DNA from: an uncultured Pelagibacteraceae bacterium
Lineage (GTDB): Bacteria; Pseudomonadota; Alphaproteobacteria; Pelagibacterales; Pelagibacteraceae
Assembly: GCA_902619925.1 (NCBI GenBank)
Contig: CACNFY010000005.1
Span: 1 to 64,000, forward strand
Length of the DNA stretch: 64,000 bases
Direction of reading: 5' to 3'
Positions within the stretch are counted from its first letter, which is position 1; each line of letters starts with the position of its first letter. The position numbers and the translations under genes are program-made. Shown one piece after another: positions 1-8,937 of this stretch. The notes below the pieces were generated by a model, which was not told where the DNA came from, searched no databases, and saw nothing but the letters and a program-made list of their open reading frames with translations.

Positions 1-1
1 A

Positions 2-241
2 ATCAAAAATTACCAAGAAATTATTAGCGAACATAAAAAAAATGTTCAAAAAATCAGAGTAGACTCATCAGCCATCATTCTTGAAAATCTAAAGCCTATA
101 TTATCAGAATATTCGGATAAAAATTCTATTTCAATAGTTCTTCAAAAGAAGGATGTAATAATAGGTAAAAACGAATTGAATATAACTAAAGATATTATAA
201 AAATTTTAGATAATAAACTAAAAAAAATTGATATAGAGTAG
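2..241 (+). CDS. OmpH/Skp-family periplasmic chaperone, C-terminal fragment
   Basis: The reading frame is open from base 2 and ends at a TAG just before fabZ, giving about 79 residues without a start because the window begins inside the gene. The fragment is charged and helical and ends in a segment like ILDNKLKKI, which resembles the C-terminus of Skp/OmpH chaperones that escort outer-membrane proteins through the periplasm. The position directly before the lipid A genes is where skp normally sits (bamA-skp-lpxD-fabZ-lpxA). The family call rests on this weak C-terminal likeness plus context. Confidence 0.7.
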   Translation: MKNYQEIISEHKKNVQKIRVDSSAIILENLKPILSEYSDKNSISIVLQKKDVIIGKNELNITKDIIKILDNKLKKIDIE

Positions 242-243
242 TT

Positions 244-693
244 ATGTCTGAAGAATTAAATAAAGATCAAATACGAGAACTACTACCCCATAGAGAGCCA
301 ATGCTGTTAATAGATAAATTAATAAATATAAAAAAATTATTTTCTGCGACAGCTATTGTAAATGTTAAAAGAGACAGTTTCTTTGTGCAAGGACATTTTC
401 CTGGACAACCTGTTATGCCAGGAGTTTTAATCGTAGAAGCTTTTGGTCAGGCTGCTGCAGCTCTAACGGCATCTGGTATAGATAAAAAAGAATATGAAAA
501 TAAATTAGTTTTTTTAATGAGCGTTGATAAGGCTAGATTTAGAAATCCAGTCATACCTGACTGCAAATTAGAATTAAATATAGAAGCTATAAGATCTCAT
601 GGAAGAGTATGGAAATATAAAGGTGAGGCTTTTGTTGGTGATAGAAAAATGGCAGATGCACAATGGTCTGCAACTATTGTGGATAGGAAATAA
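244..693 (+). CDS. fabZ: 3-hydroxyacyl-[ACP] dehydratase FabZ
   Basis: FabZ dehydrates (3R)-hydroxyacyl-ACP in type II fatty acid synthesis in the cytoplasm and competes with LpxA/LpxD for the hydroxyacyl-ACP pool. The 149-residue length is normal. The hot-dog fold signature is clear: LLPHREPMLLID near residue 14, then GHFPGQPVMPGVLIVEA around residues 51-67, containing the catalytic His and Glu. The ATG lies 2 bases after the upstream stop, so it is co-transcribed with the skp-like gene. It precedes lpxD here, whereas the usual order is lpxD then fabZ. Confidence 0.96.
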   Translation: MSEELNKDQIRELLPHREPMLLIDKLINIKKLFSATAIVNVKRDSFFVQGHFPGQPVMPGVLIVEAFGQAAAALTASGIDKKEYENKLVFLMSVDKARFRNPVIPDCKLELNIEAIRSHGRVWKYKGEAFVGDRKMADAQWSATIVDRK

Positions 694-747
694 TTAGCAA
701 TAAATCTTGATAAGCTTTTAAATTGAGTTTTGATATTAAACTTATTA

Positions 748-1725
748 ATGATTAATCCTTTTTTCAAAAACACTGGACCTCATAATATAAATTTTTTGCT
801 TAGGACAATAAATTTGAAAAATGATAATTTATCCGAACATAAAATTGTAGACATCAAAGATCTTAATTCAGCAAAAAAAAATGAAATAACTTTTCTTCAT
901 TCAAAAAAATATATAGAATTAGCTAAAAATACTAAAGCTTCTTATTGTTTAACATCTGAAAACTTTAAATCATTTTTACCTAAAAATTGTAAGGCTATAA
1001 TTACTGATAAAGTTTTATTTAATATTGCGCAAATAACAAAAATTTTTTATCCAGACTCTATTACCGATGATTATGATAACACTGTTAAAGATATACATGA
1101 GACAGAATTTAAAGATAAAGTTAAATTTGGAAAAAATGTTCTTGTCGGTGAAAACGTAAAAATAGGTGCTGATTGTTTAATTGGTCATAATTCAATCATA
1201 GAAAAAAATGTAAATATAGGTGATAATTGTACAATAGGATCAAATGTAATTATTAGAAATTCGTTCATTAAAAACAGTGTTCACATTTTAGATGGATGCG
1301 TAATCGGAAAAAAAGGATTTGGTTTTTTTCCTAATAAGGAGTTTAATTTTAGGTATCCTCAGATAGGTATTGTAATAATTGAAGATAATGTAGAAATAGG
1401 TTGCGGATCTACAATAGATAGAGGTTCTCTTTCAAACACAATTATTGGAAAAAATACGTATTTAGATAATCAAATACATATAGCACACAATGTAAAAATT
1501 GGAGAAAATTGTATAATAGCAGGACAAGTAGGTTTTGCTGGAAGTTCAACTTTAGGAAATAATGTTATGATTGGAGGTCAAGCAGGAGTCTCAGGTCATC
1601 TCAAGATTGGCAACAATGTACAAATAGGTGGTGGTAGTGGAGTTATTAAGAATATTCCTGATAATTCTAGAGTAATGGGTTATCCAGCAAAAGATTTAAA
1701 AAATTTTATTAGAGAAAACAAATGA
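748..1725 (+). CDS. lpxD: UDP-3-O-acylglucosamine N-acyltransferase LpxD
   Basis: LpxD adds the second 3-hydroxyacyl chain in lipid A synthesis. The N-terminal 100 residues form the LpxD uridine-binding domain. The rest is a left-handed beta helix of hexapeptide repeats, ending in a GYPAKDLKNF-type tail. The catalytic-His region is visible as QIHIAHNVKIG. The ORF track starts at a TTG (730), but the ATG at 748 gives the usual N-terminus MINPFFKN, so I use that. It overlaps lpxA by 4 bases. LpxD and LpxA share the same fold, but LpxD is told apart by its extra N-terminal domain. Confidence 0.93.
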   Translation: MINPFFKNTGPHNINFLLRTINLKNDNLSEHKIVDIKDLNSAKKNEITFLHSKKYIELAKNTKASYCLTSENFKSFLPKNCKAIITDKVLFNIAQITKIFYPDSITDDYDNTVKDIHETEFKDKVKFGKNVLVGENVKIGADCLIGHNSIIEKNVNIGDNCTIGSNVIIRNSFIKNSVHILDGCVIGKKGFGFFPNKEFNFRYPQIGIVIIEDNVEIGCGSTIDRGSLSNTIIGKNTYLDNQIHIAHNVKIGENCIIAGQVGFAGSSTLGNNVMIGGQAGVSGHLKIGNNVQIGGGSGVIKNIPDNSRVMGYPAKDLKNFIRENK

Positions 1726-2498
1726 TAGACAAAACAGCTATAATAAATAAAACCGCAAAAGTTCATTCAAGTGTTAAAGTGGGACCATATAGTGTCATAG
1801 GCCCCAATGTAGAAATTGGTGAAAACACAGAAATTCAATCACATGTAAGCATTACTGGAAATACTAAAATTGGAAAAGGAAATAAAATTTATCCATTTGT
1901 TTCAATTAATGACCCTCAAGATTTAAAATATAATGGTGAAATTACTAGTTTAGTTATCGGAGATAATAATAAAATCAGGGAATACGTAACAATTAATCCT
2001 GGTACACTTGGTGGTGGAGGCAAGACAGTAATTGGAAACAATTGTTTATTTATGATTTCATCACACATAGCTCACGATTGTCAGGTAGGCAACAATGTCA
2101 TTATAGCAAATAATGTGCCTTTAGGAGGACACGCTATTATAGAAGATAACGTAGTTATAGGTGGAAATTCTGCTGTCCAACAGTTTACAAGAATTGGTAA
2201 AATGGCAATGATTGGAGGGATGACCGGAGTATTGCACGATGTTATTCCTTATGGATTATCAACAGGGAATAGAAATTCATTACAAGGATTAAATCTAATA
2301 GGCTTGAGAAGAGCTAAATTTGAAAATAAGGATATATTAGGATTAAGTGAGGCATATAAATTGATTTTTAGATCCAAAAATATTAACGAAAATATAAGTA
2401 AATTAAACGGTTCGTTTCAGGAAAACTCATTAGTAAAAGAAGTTATAGAATTTATTACTAAGGATAAAAAAAGGTCTATTTGCACACCATTTTCATAA
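1722..2498 (+). CDS. lpxA: UDP-N-acetylglucosamine acyltransferase LpxA
   Basis: LpxA carries out the first step of lipid A synthesis, transferring 3-hydroxyacyl from ACP to UDP-GlcNAc. The protein has 258 residues, close to the family norm. It is built of hexapeptide repeats from residue 5 to about 185, with the catalytic segment SSHIAHDCQVGN and the conserved region RNSLQGLNLIGLRRAKF before the helical C-terminal domain. The start overlaps the lpxD stop by 4 bases, indicating translational coupling. The gene ends 1 base before lpxI. Confidence 0.96.
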   Translation: MIDKTAIINKTAKVHSSVKVGPYSVIGPNVEIGENTEIQSHVSITGNTKIGKGNKIYPFVSINDPQDLKYNGEITSLVIGDNNKIREYVTINPGTLGGGGKTVIGNNCLFMISSHIAHDCQVGNNVIIANNVPLGGHAIIEDNVVIGGNSAVQQFTRIGKMAMIGGMTGVLHDVIPYGLSTGNRNSLQGLNLIGLRRAKFENKDILGLSEAYKLIFRSKNINENISKLNGSFQENSLVKEVIEFITKDKKRSICTPFS

Positions 2499-2499
2499 G

Positions 2500-3294
2500 A
2501 TGATAGGATTAATTTTTGGTGATACAGATTTTCCAAATAAAATACTTAAAACAATCAAGAAAAGAAAGATAAAGTATTTAATAATCGATTTATCAAAATC
2601 AAAGAAATTTAAAAAAGATAATAAATCTTATTCAGTTTCCATTGGCCAATTTGGAAAAATAATTAATATTCTTAAAGAAAATAGTTGTAGAAAGGTTTTA
2701 TTTGCTGGAAAAGTTAATAAACCAAACTTTTCTAAGCTAAAGCTAGATATCAAAGGATTTTATTATATCCCAAGAATTATCAAAGCATCTAAACTTGGTG
2801 ATGCCGCAATTTTGAAAGAGATCATAAAAATACTAGCTCAAAATAATATAAAAACTGAAAATTCACTGAAATTTAATCCAGAGCTTACTCTTAAAAAGGG
2901 GGATTATTCAAGGATCAAACCAAATAATAGCGATCAATTAGATATTAAGAAGGCTATTAAAACGCTAAATAATTTAAAAGAATATAATTATAGCCAAGCT
3001 ATAGTAATCAGAAATAATAAAATAATTTCCATAGAGGGAAAAGGTGGAACAAAAAAAATGCTTGAAAATAGTAAAAGTAAAAAATATCGAAAACGAGGTA
3101 TTTTAGTTAAATTTCCAAAAAAGAAACAAGATCTTAGAGTTGATTTACCTACTATTGGTTTAAAAACTTTAAAGCAAAGTAAAACAGCTGGATTAAAAGG
3201 CATTGTTATAAAAAGTAAACAACATGTTTTTTTAGATAAAAATAAATGCATTAGCTTTGCTAATAAGAATAAGATGTTTATCTCTGTGAAATGA
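2500..3294 (+). CDS. lpxI: UDP-2,3-diacylglucosamine hydrolase LpxI (DUF1009 family)
   Basis: The 264-residue protein lies between lpxA and lpxB, the usual place for LpxI in alphaproteobacteria. LpxI replaces LpxH in removing UMP from UDP-2,3-diacylglucosamine. Recognisable LpxI features are the N-terminal GLIFGDTDFPNKI, the FAGKVNKPNF segment, LGDAAILKEI, and a C-terminal stretch with VDLPTIGLKTL and GLKGIVIKSKQ. It is more Lys-rich and divergent than neighbouring enzymes. Having LpxI here implies that the LpxH-like phosphoesterase at 38398 does another job. The stop overlaps lpxB by 4 bases. Confidence 0.88.
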   Translation: MIGLIFGDTDFPNKILKTIKKRKIKYLIIDLSKSKKFKKDNKSYSVSIGQFGKIINILKENSCRKVLFAGKVNKPNFSKLKLDIKGFYYIPRIIKASKLGDAAILKEIIKILAQNNIKTENSLKFNPELTLKKGDYSRIKPNNSDQLDIKKAIKTLNNLKEYNYSQAIVIRNNKIISIEGKGGTKKMLENSKSKKYRKRGILVKFPKKKQDLRVDLPTIGLKTLKQSKTAGLKGIVIKSKQHVFLDKNKCISFANKNKMFISVK

Positions 3295-4427
3295 AAAAAA
3301 TTTTTATATTAACTGGTGAACCATCTGGTGATAAATTAGCATCAACTGTAGTTGCTAAAATTCAACAAAATCATTCAAATATAGAATATTTAAGTGTTGG
3401 AGGCTCTTATTTAAACAAACTTGGTATCAAATCAATATATGATCTTAAAGATATAACCTATATTGGATTTACAAGTGTAATCTTAAATTTATTTAAAATC
3501 AGAAACAAAATAAACGAAACTGTAAAAAAAATAATTGAATTTAATCCTGATATTCTATTTAGTGTTGATAGTCCCGATTTTACTTTGAGAGTTGCTGAAA
3601 AAGTAAAAAAGATAAATCCTAATATTAAAACAATACATTATGTTGCACCACAAGTATGGATATGGAGAGAGGGTAGGGTTAAGAAATTTAAAAAATTTTT
3701 AGATCATATTTTATTATTATTTAATTTTGAAAAAAAATATTTTGATAAAGAAAATATAAAAAATACTTTTGTTGGTCATCCGTTGCTTGAACATAAAGAA
3801 AATGTTAAAACAAGTTTATCAAATATAATTGATGACAATAAAAAAATCATATCTTTATTTGCTGGAAGCCGAACATCTGAAACCAATATTCTTTTACCAA
3901 TTTTAATTGAATTTATTAAATTAATGAATCAAAAATTTAAAAAATATAATTTTATTTTTCATGCAACTGATCAAAATAAAGATTTAATAAAAGACGAGAT
4001 AAAAAAAATAAACTTTAATAATGTTGAAGTTATATCAAACGAGAATATAAAATCACAAATATTATCAAAATCTGTATTTGCTGTAGCAAAATCTGGAACT
4101 GTATCTCTGGAAATCTGTAATGCTAAAGTTCCATCTATTATAATTTATAAAATGAATTTTATTAACTTTTTTATTGTAAAACTTTTAATTAAGACCAGAT
4201 TTGCAAATATAATTAATATAATTAACCAAAAAGAAATAATTCCTGAATTAATTCAAAATGAATGTAATCCAAAAGAAATTTTCAGATCTGTTGTATATTT
4301 GTTAAAAAACCCCAAACTTATGGAAAAACAAATCCTCAACGTGAATAATACTATAAATGAAATTAAATCTAAAACTTCTTCATCTTCAGAAGCTTCAGCA
4401 GTTGTTTCAAGCTATCTTAGCACTTAA
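3291..4427 (+). CDS. lpxB: Lipid-A-disaccharide synthase LpxB
   Basis: LpxB (GT19 family) condenses UDP-diacylglucosamine with lipid X to make the lipid A disaccharide at the inner face of the cytoplasmic membrane. The 378 residues match the family. Signatures include GEPSGDKLAS at residue 8, VDSPDFTLRVA, a VAPQVWIWREGR segment, FVGHPLLEH and the donor-site stretch KSGTVSLEICNAKVPSIIIYK. It is the last gene of the lpx run. Its 3' end overlaps the convergent gltX by 21 bases. Confidence 0.96.
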   Translation: MKKIFILTGEPSGDKLASTVVAKIQQNHSNIEYLSVGGSYLNKLGIKSIYDLKDITYIGFTSVILNLFKIRNKINETVKKIIEFNPDILFSVDSPDFTLRVAEKVKKINPNIKTIHYVAPQVWIWREGRVKKFKKFLDHILLLFNFEKKYFDKENIKNTFVGHPLLEHKENVKTSLSNIIDDNKKIISLFAGSRTSETNILLPILIEFIKLMNQKFKKYNFIFHATDQNKDLIKDEIKKINFNNVEVISNENIKSQILSKSVFAVAKSGTVSLEICNAKVPSIIIYKMNFINFFIVKLLIKTRFANIINIINQKEIIPELIQNECNPKEIFRSVVYLLKNPKLMEKQILNVNNTINEIKSKTSSSSEASAVVSSYLST

Positions 4428-5804
4428 TCGTTTTTGAACTTCTTCTTTGCCTAAGGATAAAATTATATCATATATACCAGGCCCAAATTTTGAGCCTGTT
4501 AGAGCAATTCTTAACGGTTGTCCTACTCCCTTAAAATTTGTTTCGTGAGATTTTATAAGATTATTTACTATTGGCTCCAATATTTCTCGTGAGGGGAGAT
4601 CTATATCTTTAAATTGAGTATTAAAATCAGAAATTACTTTTTTTGCTTTATCATCGATTAATTTTAAATCTTCTGGATTAAAATTAATTTTGTCTACTAA
4701 GATGTATTGGGTATTATTAAATATATCTTCCAAAGTTTTTGCTTTATTTTTAAGAAAAGTTAAAGATTTTCTTATTTTGTCTTTTTTATCTAATTTGATT
4801 TCTTTTTTATAAAATTTGCAGTATTCAACTAATTGATTGAATAAATCATTCTCATCAATATTTTTAATATAGTACTCATTCATTGATAAAATTCTACTCA
4901 TATCTAGTTTAGAGGGAGATTTACCAATACCTTCTAAATTAAAATATTTTATACTTTCATCTAAAGTAAATATTTCTTTATCTTTATAAGACCATCCTAA
5001 TCTTAAAAGATAATTTCTAAGAGCATCTGGCATAATACCCATTTTGGAATAATCATCTAATGTAGAGGCCTGATCTCGCTTTGATAGTTTCTTTCCCTCA
5101 ATTGTATGTATTAATGGTATATGAGCAAATGAAGGCAGCTCCCATCTCATAGCCTCATAAATTTGTATTTGTTTAAAGGTATTAATTTTATGATCATCAC
5201 CTCTAATAATATGTGTCATATTCATTTGGTGGTCATCTACCGCAGCTGATAAATTGTATGTTGGAGTGCCATCATTTCTTAATATAATAAAATCCTCAAT
5301 TGTATTATTATCAATTTCAACTTTTCCCTGAACTAAATCTTTTAATAATGATGTTCCATCTATCTTACTTTTAAATCTTATCACAGGTTTTATGTCTTTT
5401 GGGGCATCAGTATCCTTTTTATCTCTCCATTTTCTATTATAAATATATGGAATTTTTTTTTGTCTGGCTCTTTTTTTTTGTTCCTCTATTTCCTCGCTTG
5501 AGCAATAACATTTGTATGCATGACCATTTTTAAGAAGTTCATTTGCAACTTTTATATGATCGTTTACTTTTTGAGATTGTATATATTCTTCACCATCATA
5601 GTCGATACCAATCCATTTAAGGGAATTTATTATTTGATTTTTATATTCATCTTTTGATCTCTCTTTATCTGTATCTTCAACTCTTAAAAAAAAACTGCCA
5701 TTTTGATTTTTAGAATATAGCCAATTAAATAGCGCAGTTCTTACACCCCCAATATGTAACAAACCGGTTGGTGAAGGAGCAAATCTAGTTGCTACTTTTG
5801 ACAT
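4407..5804 (-). CDS. gltX: Glutamate--tRNA ligase
   Basis: This is a class I aminoacyl-tRNA synthetase that charges tRNA-Glu. The 465 residues include the N-terminal FAPSPTGLLHIGGVRTALFN (HIGH-type motif at HIGG) and KLSKRDQAS (KMSKS loop) near residue 240, followed by the helical anticodon-binding domain. The C-terminal GVGQPLRIALTGS is typical. It is convergent with lpxB and follows lexA on the same strand with about 19 bases between. Alphaproteobacteria often carry a second GltX paralogue, and this window cannot show whether one exists here. Confidence 0.96.
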   Translation of the reverse strand: MSKVATRFAPSPTGLLHIGGVRTALFNWLYSKNQNGSFFLRVEDTDKERSKDEYKNQIINSLKWIGIDYDGEEYIQSQKVNDHIKVANELLKNGHAYKCYCSSEEIEEQKKRARQKKIPYIYNRKWRDKKDTDAPKDIKPVIRFKSKIDGTSLLKDLVQGKVEIDNNTIEDFIILRNDGTPTYNLSAAVDDHQMNMTHIIRGDDHKINTFKQIQIYEAMRWELPSFAHIPLIHTIEGKKLSKRDQASTLDDYSKMGIMPDALRNYLLRLGWSYKDKEIFTLDESIKYFNLEGIGKSPSKLDMSRILSMNEYYIKNIDENDLFNQLVEYCKFYKKEIKLDKKDKIRKSLTFLKNKAKTLEDIFNNTQYILVDKINFNPEDLKLIDDKAKKVISDFNTQFKDIDLPSREILEPIVNNLIKSHETNFKGVGQPLRIALTGSKFGPGIYDIILSLGKEEVQKRLSAKIA

Positions 5805-5823
5805 ATTTAGTATTTAGACTATT

Positions 5824-6501
5824 TTAGTGAAAGTTTCTATATAAAGATACAAGCACGCCTTGAACTTTAACTCTATCTGGGCCGAATATCTTGGTTTCAT
5901 AGTTTCTGTTGGCACTCTCAAGAGCTATTGTTTTGCCTTTTCTTCTTAATCTTTTAAGCATTGCTTCATGATCATCAATTAGTGCAACTACAATTTTACC
6001 ATTTTCCGCTGTATCTGTTTTTTTAATAATTACGGTGTCGCCATCATTTATACCCGCTTCTATCATCGAGTCCCCACTAACTTTTAATCCAAAATACTCA
6101 CCTTTTTTTTCAATATTGTCAGGTAGTGGAATTCTTGTCACCTCGTTTTGAATTGCTTCTATAGGAGTTCCAGCAGCGATATCACCTAAAACTGGTACAG
6201 CATTTTCATTTAAATTATTATTATCATCTAAACCACCTCTAATAACGCTAGGTGAGAAACTGTTATAAATGTCATTTGCAGAAGCAGTTTCTGGCAATTT
6301 TATTACTTCTAAAGCTCTTGCTTTATGTGCGAGTCTTTTAATAAATCCTCTTTCCTCTAAAGCACTTATTAATCTATGAATACCTGACTTAGATTTAAGA
6401 TTTAGAGAGTCTTTCATTTCCTCGTAAGAAGGAGACACTCCAGAATTCCTTAACTTTTTGTTAATAAAAATAAGCAGGTTTTTTTGTTTTTTTGTTAGCA
6501 T
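5824..6501 (-). CDS. lexA: LexA SOS repressor
   Basis: LexA represses DNA-damage genes and cleaves itself on RecA activation. I place the start at the ATG at 6501 ([10 protein letters not shown], 225 aa). The longer track start at 6543 would put the SOS operator inside the coding sequence. The protein has a winged helix-turn-helix at about residues 1-65, a linker, the cleavage site AAG in [13 protein letters not shown], the catalytic Ser in [11 protein letters not shown] and the Lys in EAMLKRL. It is probably autoregulated through the GTTC-N7-GTTC box just upstream. Confidence 0.95.
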   Translation of the reverse strand: MLTKKQKNLLIFINKKLRNSGVSPSYEEMKDSLNLKSKSGIHRLISALEERGFIKRLAHKARALEVIKLPETASANDIYNSFSPSVIRGGLDDNNNLNENAVPVLGDIAAGTPIEAIQNEVTRIPLPDNIEKKGEYFGLKVSGDSMIEAGINDGDTVIIKKTDTAENGKIVVALIDDHEAMLKRLRRKGKTIALESANRNYETKIFGPDRVKVQGVLVSLYRNFH

Positions 6502-6524
6502 AAGAACAAATATCGTACATACAT

Positions 6525-6539
6525 GTTCTATAAAAGTTC
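6525..6539. promoter_or_regulatory. Alphaproteobacterial LexA operator (SOS box)
   Basis: The sequence reads GTTC, seven bases (tataaaa), GTTC, a perfect match to the alphaproteobacterial SOS box GTTC-N7-GTTC. It lies 24-38 bases upstream of the lexA ATG at 6501, an ordinary location for autorepression. A further agaac/gttct pair lies nearby, but only this pair has the right spacing. Confidence 0.85.
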
Positions 6540-6588
6540 TCATAATTTAACAATAGTAAATAAGCCAGTAAAATCAATAGTTATTTAA

Positions 6589-7380
6589 CTAAAGAACTGA
6601 AAATATAGAATTATTACTTAAATTTTTTAAAAGTGATTCACCTATCAAAAAAGTCTTAATAGATGTTTTATTAGATAGATCCAAAAGTTCATCCTTTGTT
6701 TTTATTCCACTTTCAGAAATAAGAGGCCCTGAATGATTAACTAGAATATTATGAATATCAAAAGTTGTATTTATATCTGTCCTCAGAGTTTTCAAATTTC
6801 TATTGTTAATTCCTATTATGGCATCTTTGTATTTTAATGCTTTCTTAGCTTCCTCAACAGTGTGTACTTCAACAATAATTGACATATTAAACTTTAATGC
6901 CTCCTCATATAATTCATTAGCAATATTTTCAGTGACCCCAGATAATATTATTAAAATCGCATCAGCTCCATAACTTTTTGCTAATGGAACCTGATATTTA
7001 TCAATAAAAAAATCTTTACAAAGTACAGGTAAGTTAACATTTTGCTTTATTTTACTTATGTGTATCAAGTTTCCTAAAAAAAAATCTTCTTCAGTCAAAA
7101 CAGATAAGCAAGTAGATTTATTTGAAGCATAAATTTTTGCAATTTCAACAGGGTTATAATCTTTAATAATGATACCAGCTGAAGGGCTAGCTTTTTTAAT
7201 TTCAGCTATTATAGAAAATTTATTGTTATCTAAATTGTTTTGTATTTTGTCCTTAAAATTTAAAAAATTTTTATTTTTATTTATTGAATCTATAATCGAC
7301 TCTAATCTTATTGTGTTTTTTAAAATTTCGATTTTTTTTTTTTTTACGTTTAATATTTTTTCAAGAATATTTTCAGGCAT
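6589..7380 (-). CDS. trpC: Indole-3-glycerol-phosphate synthase
   Basis: TrpC closes the indole ring in tryptophan synthesis. The TIM-barrel motifs are present: IIAEIKKASPSAGII near residue 60, VLCKDFFID, IGINNRNLKTL and the C-terminal LISESGIK. I start at the ATG at 7380 (MPENILEKIL) rather than the TTG at 7392, because the ATG start overlaps the trpD stop by 8 bases. It is the last gene of the trpE-G-D-C run. The downstream gene is lexA; the moaC and moeA genes often found between them in relatives are absent. Confidence 0.95.
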   Translation of the reverse strand: MPENILEKILNVKKKKIEILKNTIRLESIIDSINKNKNFLNFKDKIQNNLDNNKFSIIAEIKKASPSAGIIIKDYNPVEIAKIYASNKSTCLSVLTEEDFFLGNLIHISKIKQNVNLPVLCKDFFIDKYQVPLAKSYGADAILIILSGVTENIANELYEEALKFNMSIIVEVHTVEEAKKALKYKDAIIGINNRNLKTLRTDINTTFDIHNILVNHSGPLISESGIKTKDELLDLSNKTSIKTFLIGESLLKNLSNNSIFSVL

Positions 7381-8365
7381 TTTGTAATTCAATTAAATAT
7401 TTATTTACTACTCCAGACTTAATGTGGTTTCTACTAAAATTATAAGCTATCTCGAAATTATCGAATTTTTCGGATACGACCAAACCTGCAGCTGCATTAA
7501 GACAAACTGCCTTAGAAAAATCATTGTCTTCACCTTTAAATATATTTACAATTTTATCTGCGTTATATTTTGCGTTATCACCAATAATATTTTCAAATTT
7601 ATCTGCATTAATTTTGAGTGCTTTTGGATCAATAATAATCTCTGAAATATTATTATTTTTTAGTTGAATAACCTTGGTTTTTGCAAAAGGCGAAATTTCA
7701 TCCAATCCATCCTCACTGTTAACAATCCAGGCAAATTTAATATGTAAATTTTTTAACGCATCTGCAAATATTTTCAATAAATTTTTATCAAATACTCCTA
7801 CTACCTGTCGTTTAACTAGTGCAGGACTGCTCAATGGTCCAATCATATTAAATATAGTTCTCTTCCCTATTTTTTTTCTTGTAGGACCAACAAACCTCAT
7901 CGCGCTATGATAATTAGGTGCAAACATAAAACCAAAGTTATTAATATCTATTTGTTTCTCTATATCTTTAGGCTCTAGATTAATTTTTAAATTTAATGCT
8001 TCCAAAACATCGCCAGATCCACATTTTGATGATACAGCTTTATTTCCATGTTTTGCTACTTTAACACCCATACTGGCAAGTAGTAATGCAGATGCTGTTG
8101 ATATATTAAGGGTATTCTTTCCATCACCTCCAGTTCCGCATGTATCAATACAATTTTCTACATTAACTCTTTTAGATTTATCTCTAAGTACATAAACACC
8201 ACCAGCTATTTCTTCAGAGGTCTCTCCTTTGATTGATAAAAGTGTTAAGAAATCAAATATTTCTTGATCAGTGGCTTTACCTTCCATCAATATTTCGAAA
8301 GCAGCTTTGCTTTCTACAAAAGATAGATTTAATTTATTTCTGATTTTTTCAATGTATTCTCTCAT
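7373..8365 (-). CDS. trpD: Anthranilate phosphoribosyltransferase
   Basis: TrpD joins anthranilate and PRPP. The 330-residue protein has the glycosyltransferase family 3 motifs DTCGTGGDGKNTLNIST (PRPP loop), KHGNKAVSSKCGSGD and FMFAPNYHSAM, with RTIFNMIGPLSSPA following. Length is normal. It starts 5 bases after the trpG stop and overlaps trpC by 8 bases, consistent with one transcript. Confidence 0.96.
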   Translation of the reverse strand: MREYIEKIRNKLNLSFVESKAAFEILMEGKATDQEIFDFLTLLSIKGETSEEIAGGVYVLRDKSKRVNVENCIDTCGTGGDGKNTLNISTASALLLASMGVKVAKHGNKAVSSKCGSGDVLEALNLKINLEPKDIEKQIDINNFGFMFAPNYHSAMRFVGPTRKKIGKRTIFNMIGPLSSPALVKRQVVGVFDKNLLKIFADALKNLHIKFAWIVNSEDGLDEISPFAKTKVIQLKNNNISEIIIDPKALKINADKFENIIGDNAKYNADKIVNIFKGEDNDFSKAVCLNAAAGLVVSEKFDNFEIAYNFSRNHIKSGVVNKYLIELQNA

Positions 8366-8370
8366 TAATT

Positions 8371-8937
8371 TTAAATTTTAATAAAGTTTTTTAATATTTT
8401 TAAACCTGTCTTGGTTTTAATACTTTCAGGATGAAATTGTACCCCATGCACGTTGTATTTTACATGTTGTATTCCCATTATTAGGCCATCCTTAGTTTCT
8501 GCTGTAATTTTAAGATCTTTTGATAAAGTTTTTTTATCAATTATTAAGCTGTGATATCTTGTTGCCTCAAATATCCTTGGAAGATTTTTTAGAATACCGA
8601 CTCTTTTTGAAAAAATTTTACTAGTTTTTCCATGCATTAATTTATTAGCTTGTACAATTTTAGATCCAAAAACTTGTCCAATTATTTGATGACCTAAACA
8701 AACACCTAATATTGGTAGTTTTCCGGATAAATATTTTACAATATCTAGACAATTTCCTGATTGATTTGGGTTACCAGGACCTGGTGAAATTACAATTTTA
8801 TCAAATTTTTTTTTAGTAATTTGTTTGTAACTTATTTTGTCATTTCTTATTACTTCAACATTAGTATTTAAAGAGGATAAATAATGATAAAGATTAAATG
8901 TAAAGCTATCATAATTATCAATTAGTAAAATTTTCAT
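8371..8937 (-). CDS. trpG: Anthranilate synthase glutaminase subunit TrpG
   Basis: TrpG supplies ammonia from glutamine to TrpE. It is a class I glutamine amidotransferase with the oxyanion segment ISPGPGNPNQSG, nucleophile Cys in GVCLGHQIIG, and His-Glu in GVQFHPES. The ATG at 8937 shares one base with the trpE stop (TGATG), so I prefer it to the GTG at 8940. Such proteins can also serve folate synthesis as PabA, but the trp location argues for tryptophan as the main role. Confidence 0.94.
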   Translation of the reverse strand: MKILLIDNYDSFTFNLYHYLSSLNTNVEVIRNDKISYKQITKKKFDKIVISPGPGNPNQSGNCLDIVKYLSGKLPILGVCLGHQIIGQVFGSKIVQANKLMHGKTSKIFSKRVGILKNLPRIFEATRYHSLIIDKKTLSKDLKITAETKDGLIMGIQHVKYNVHGVQFHPESIKTKTGLKILKNFIKI

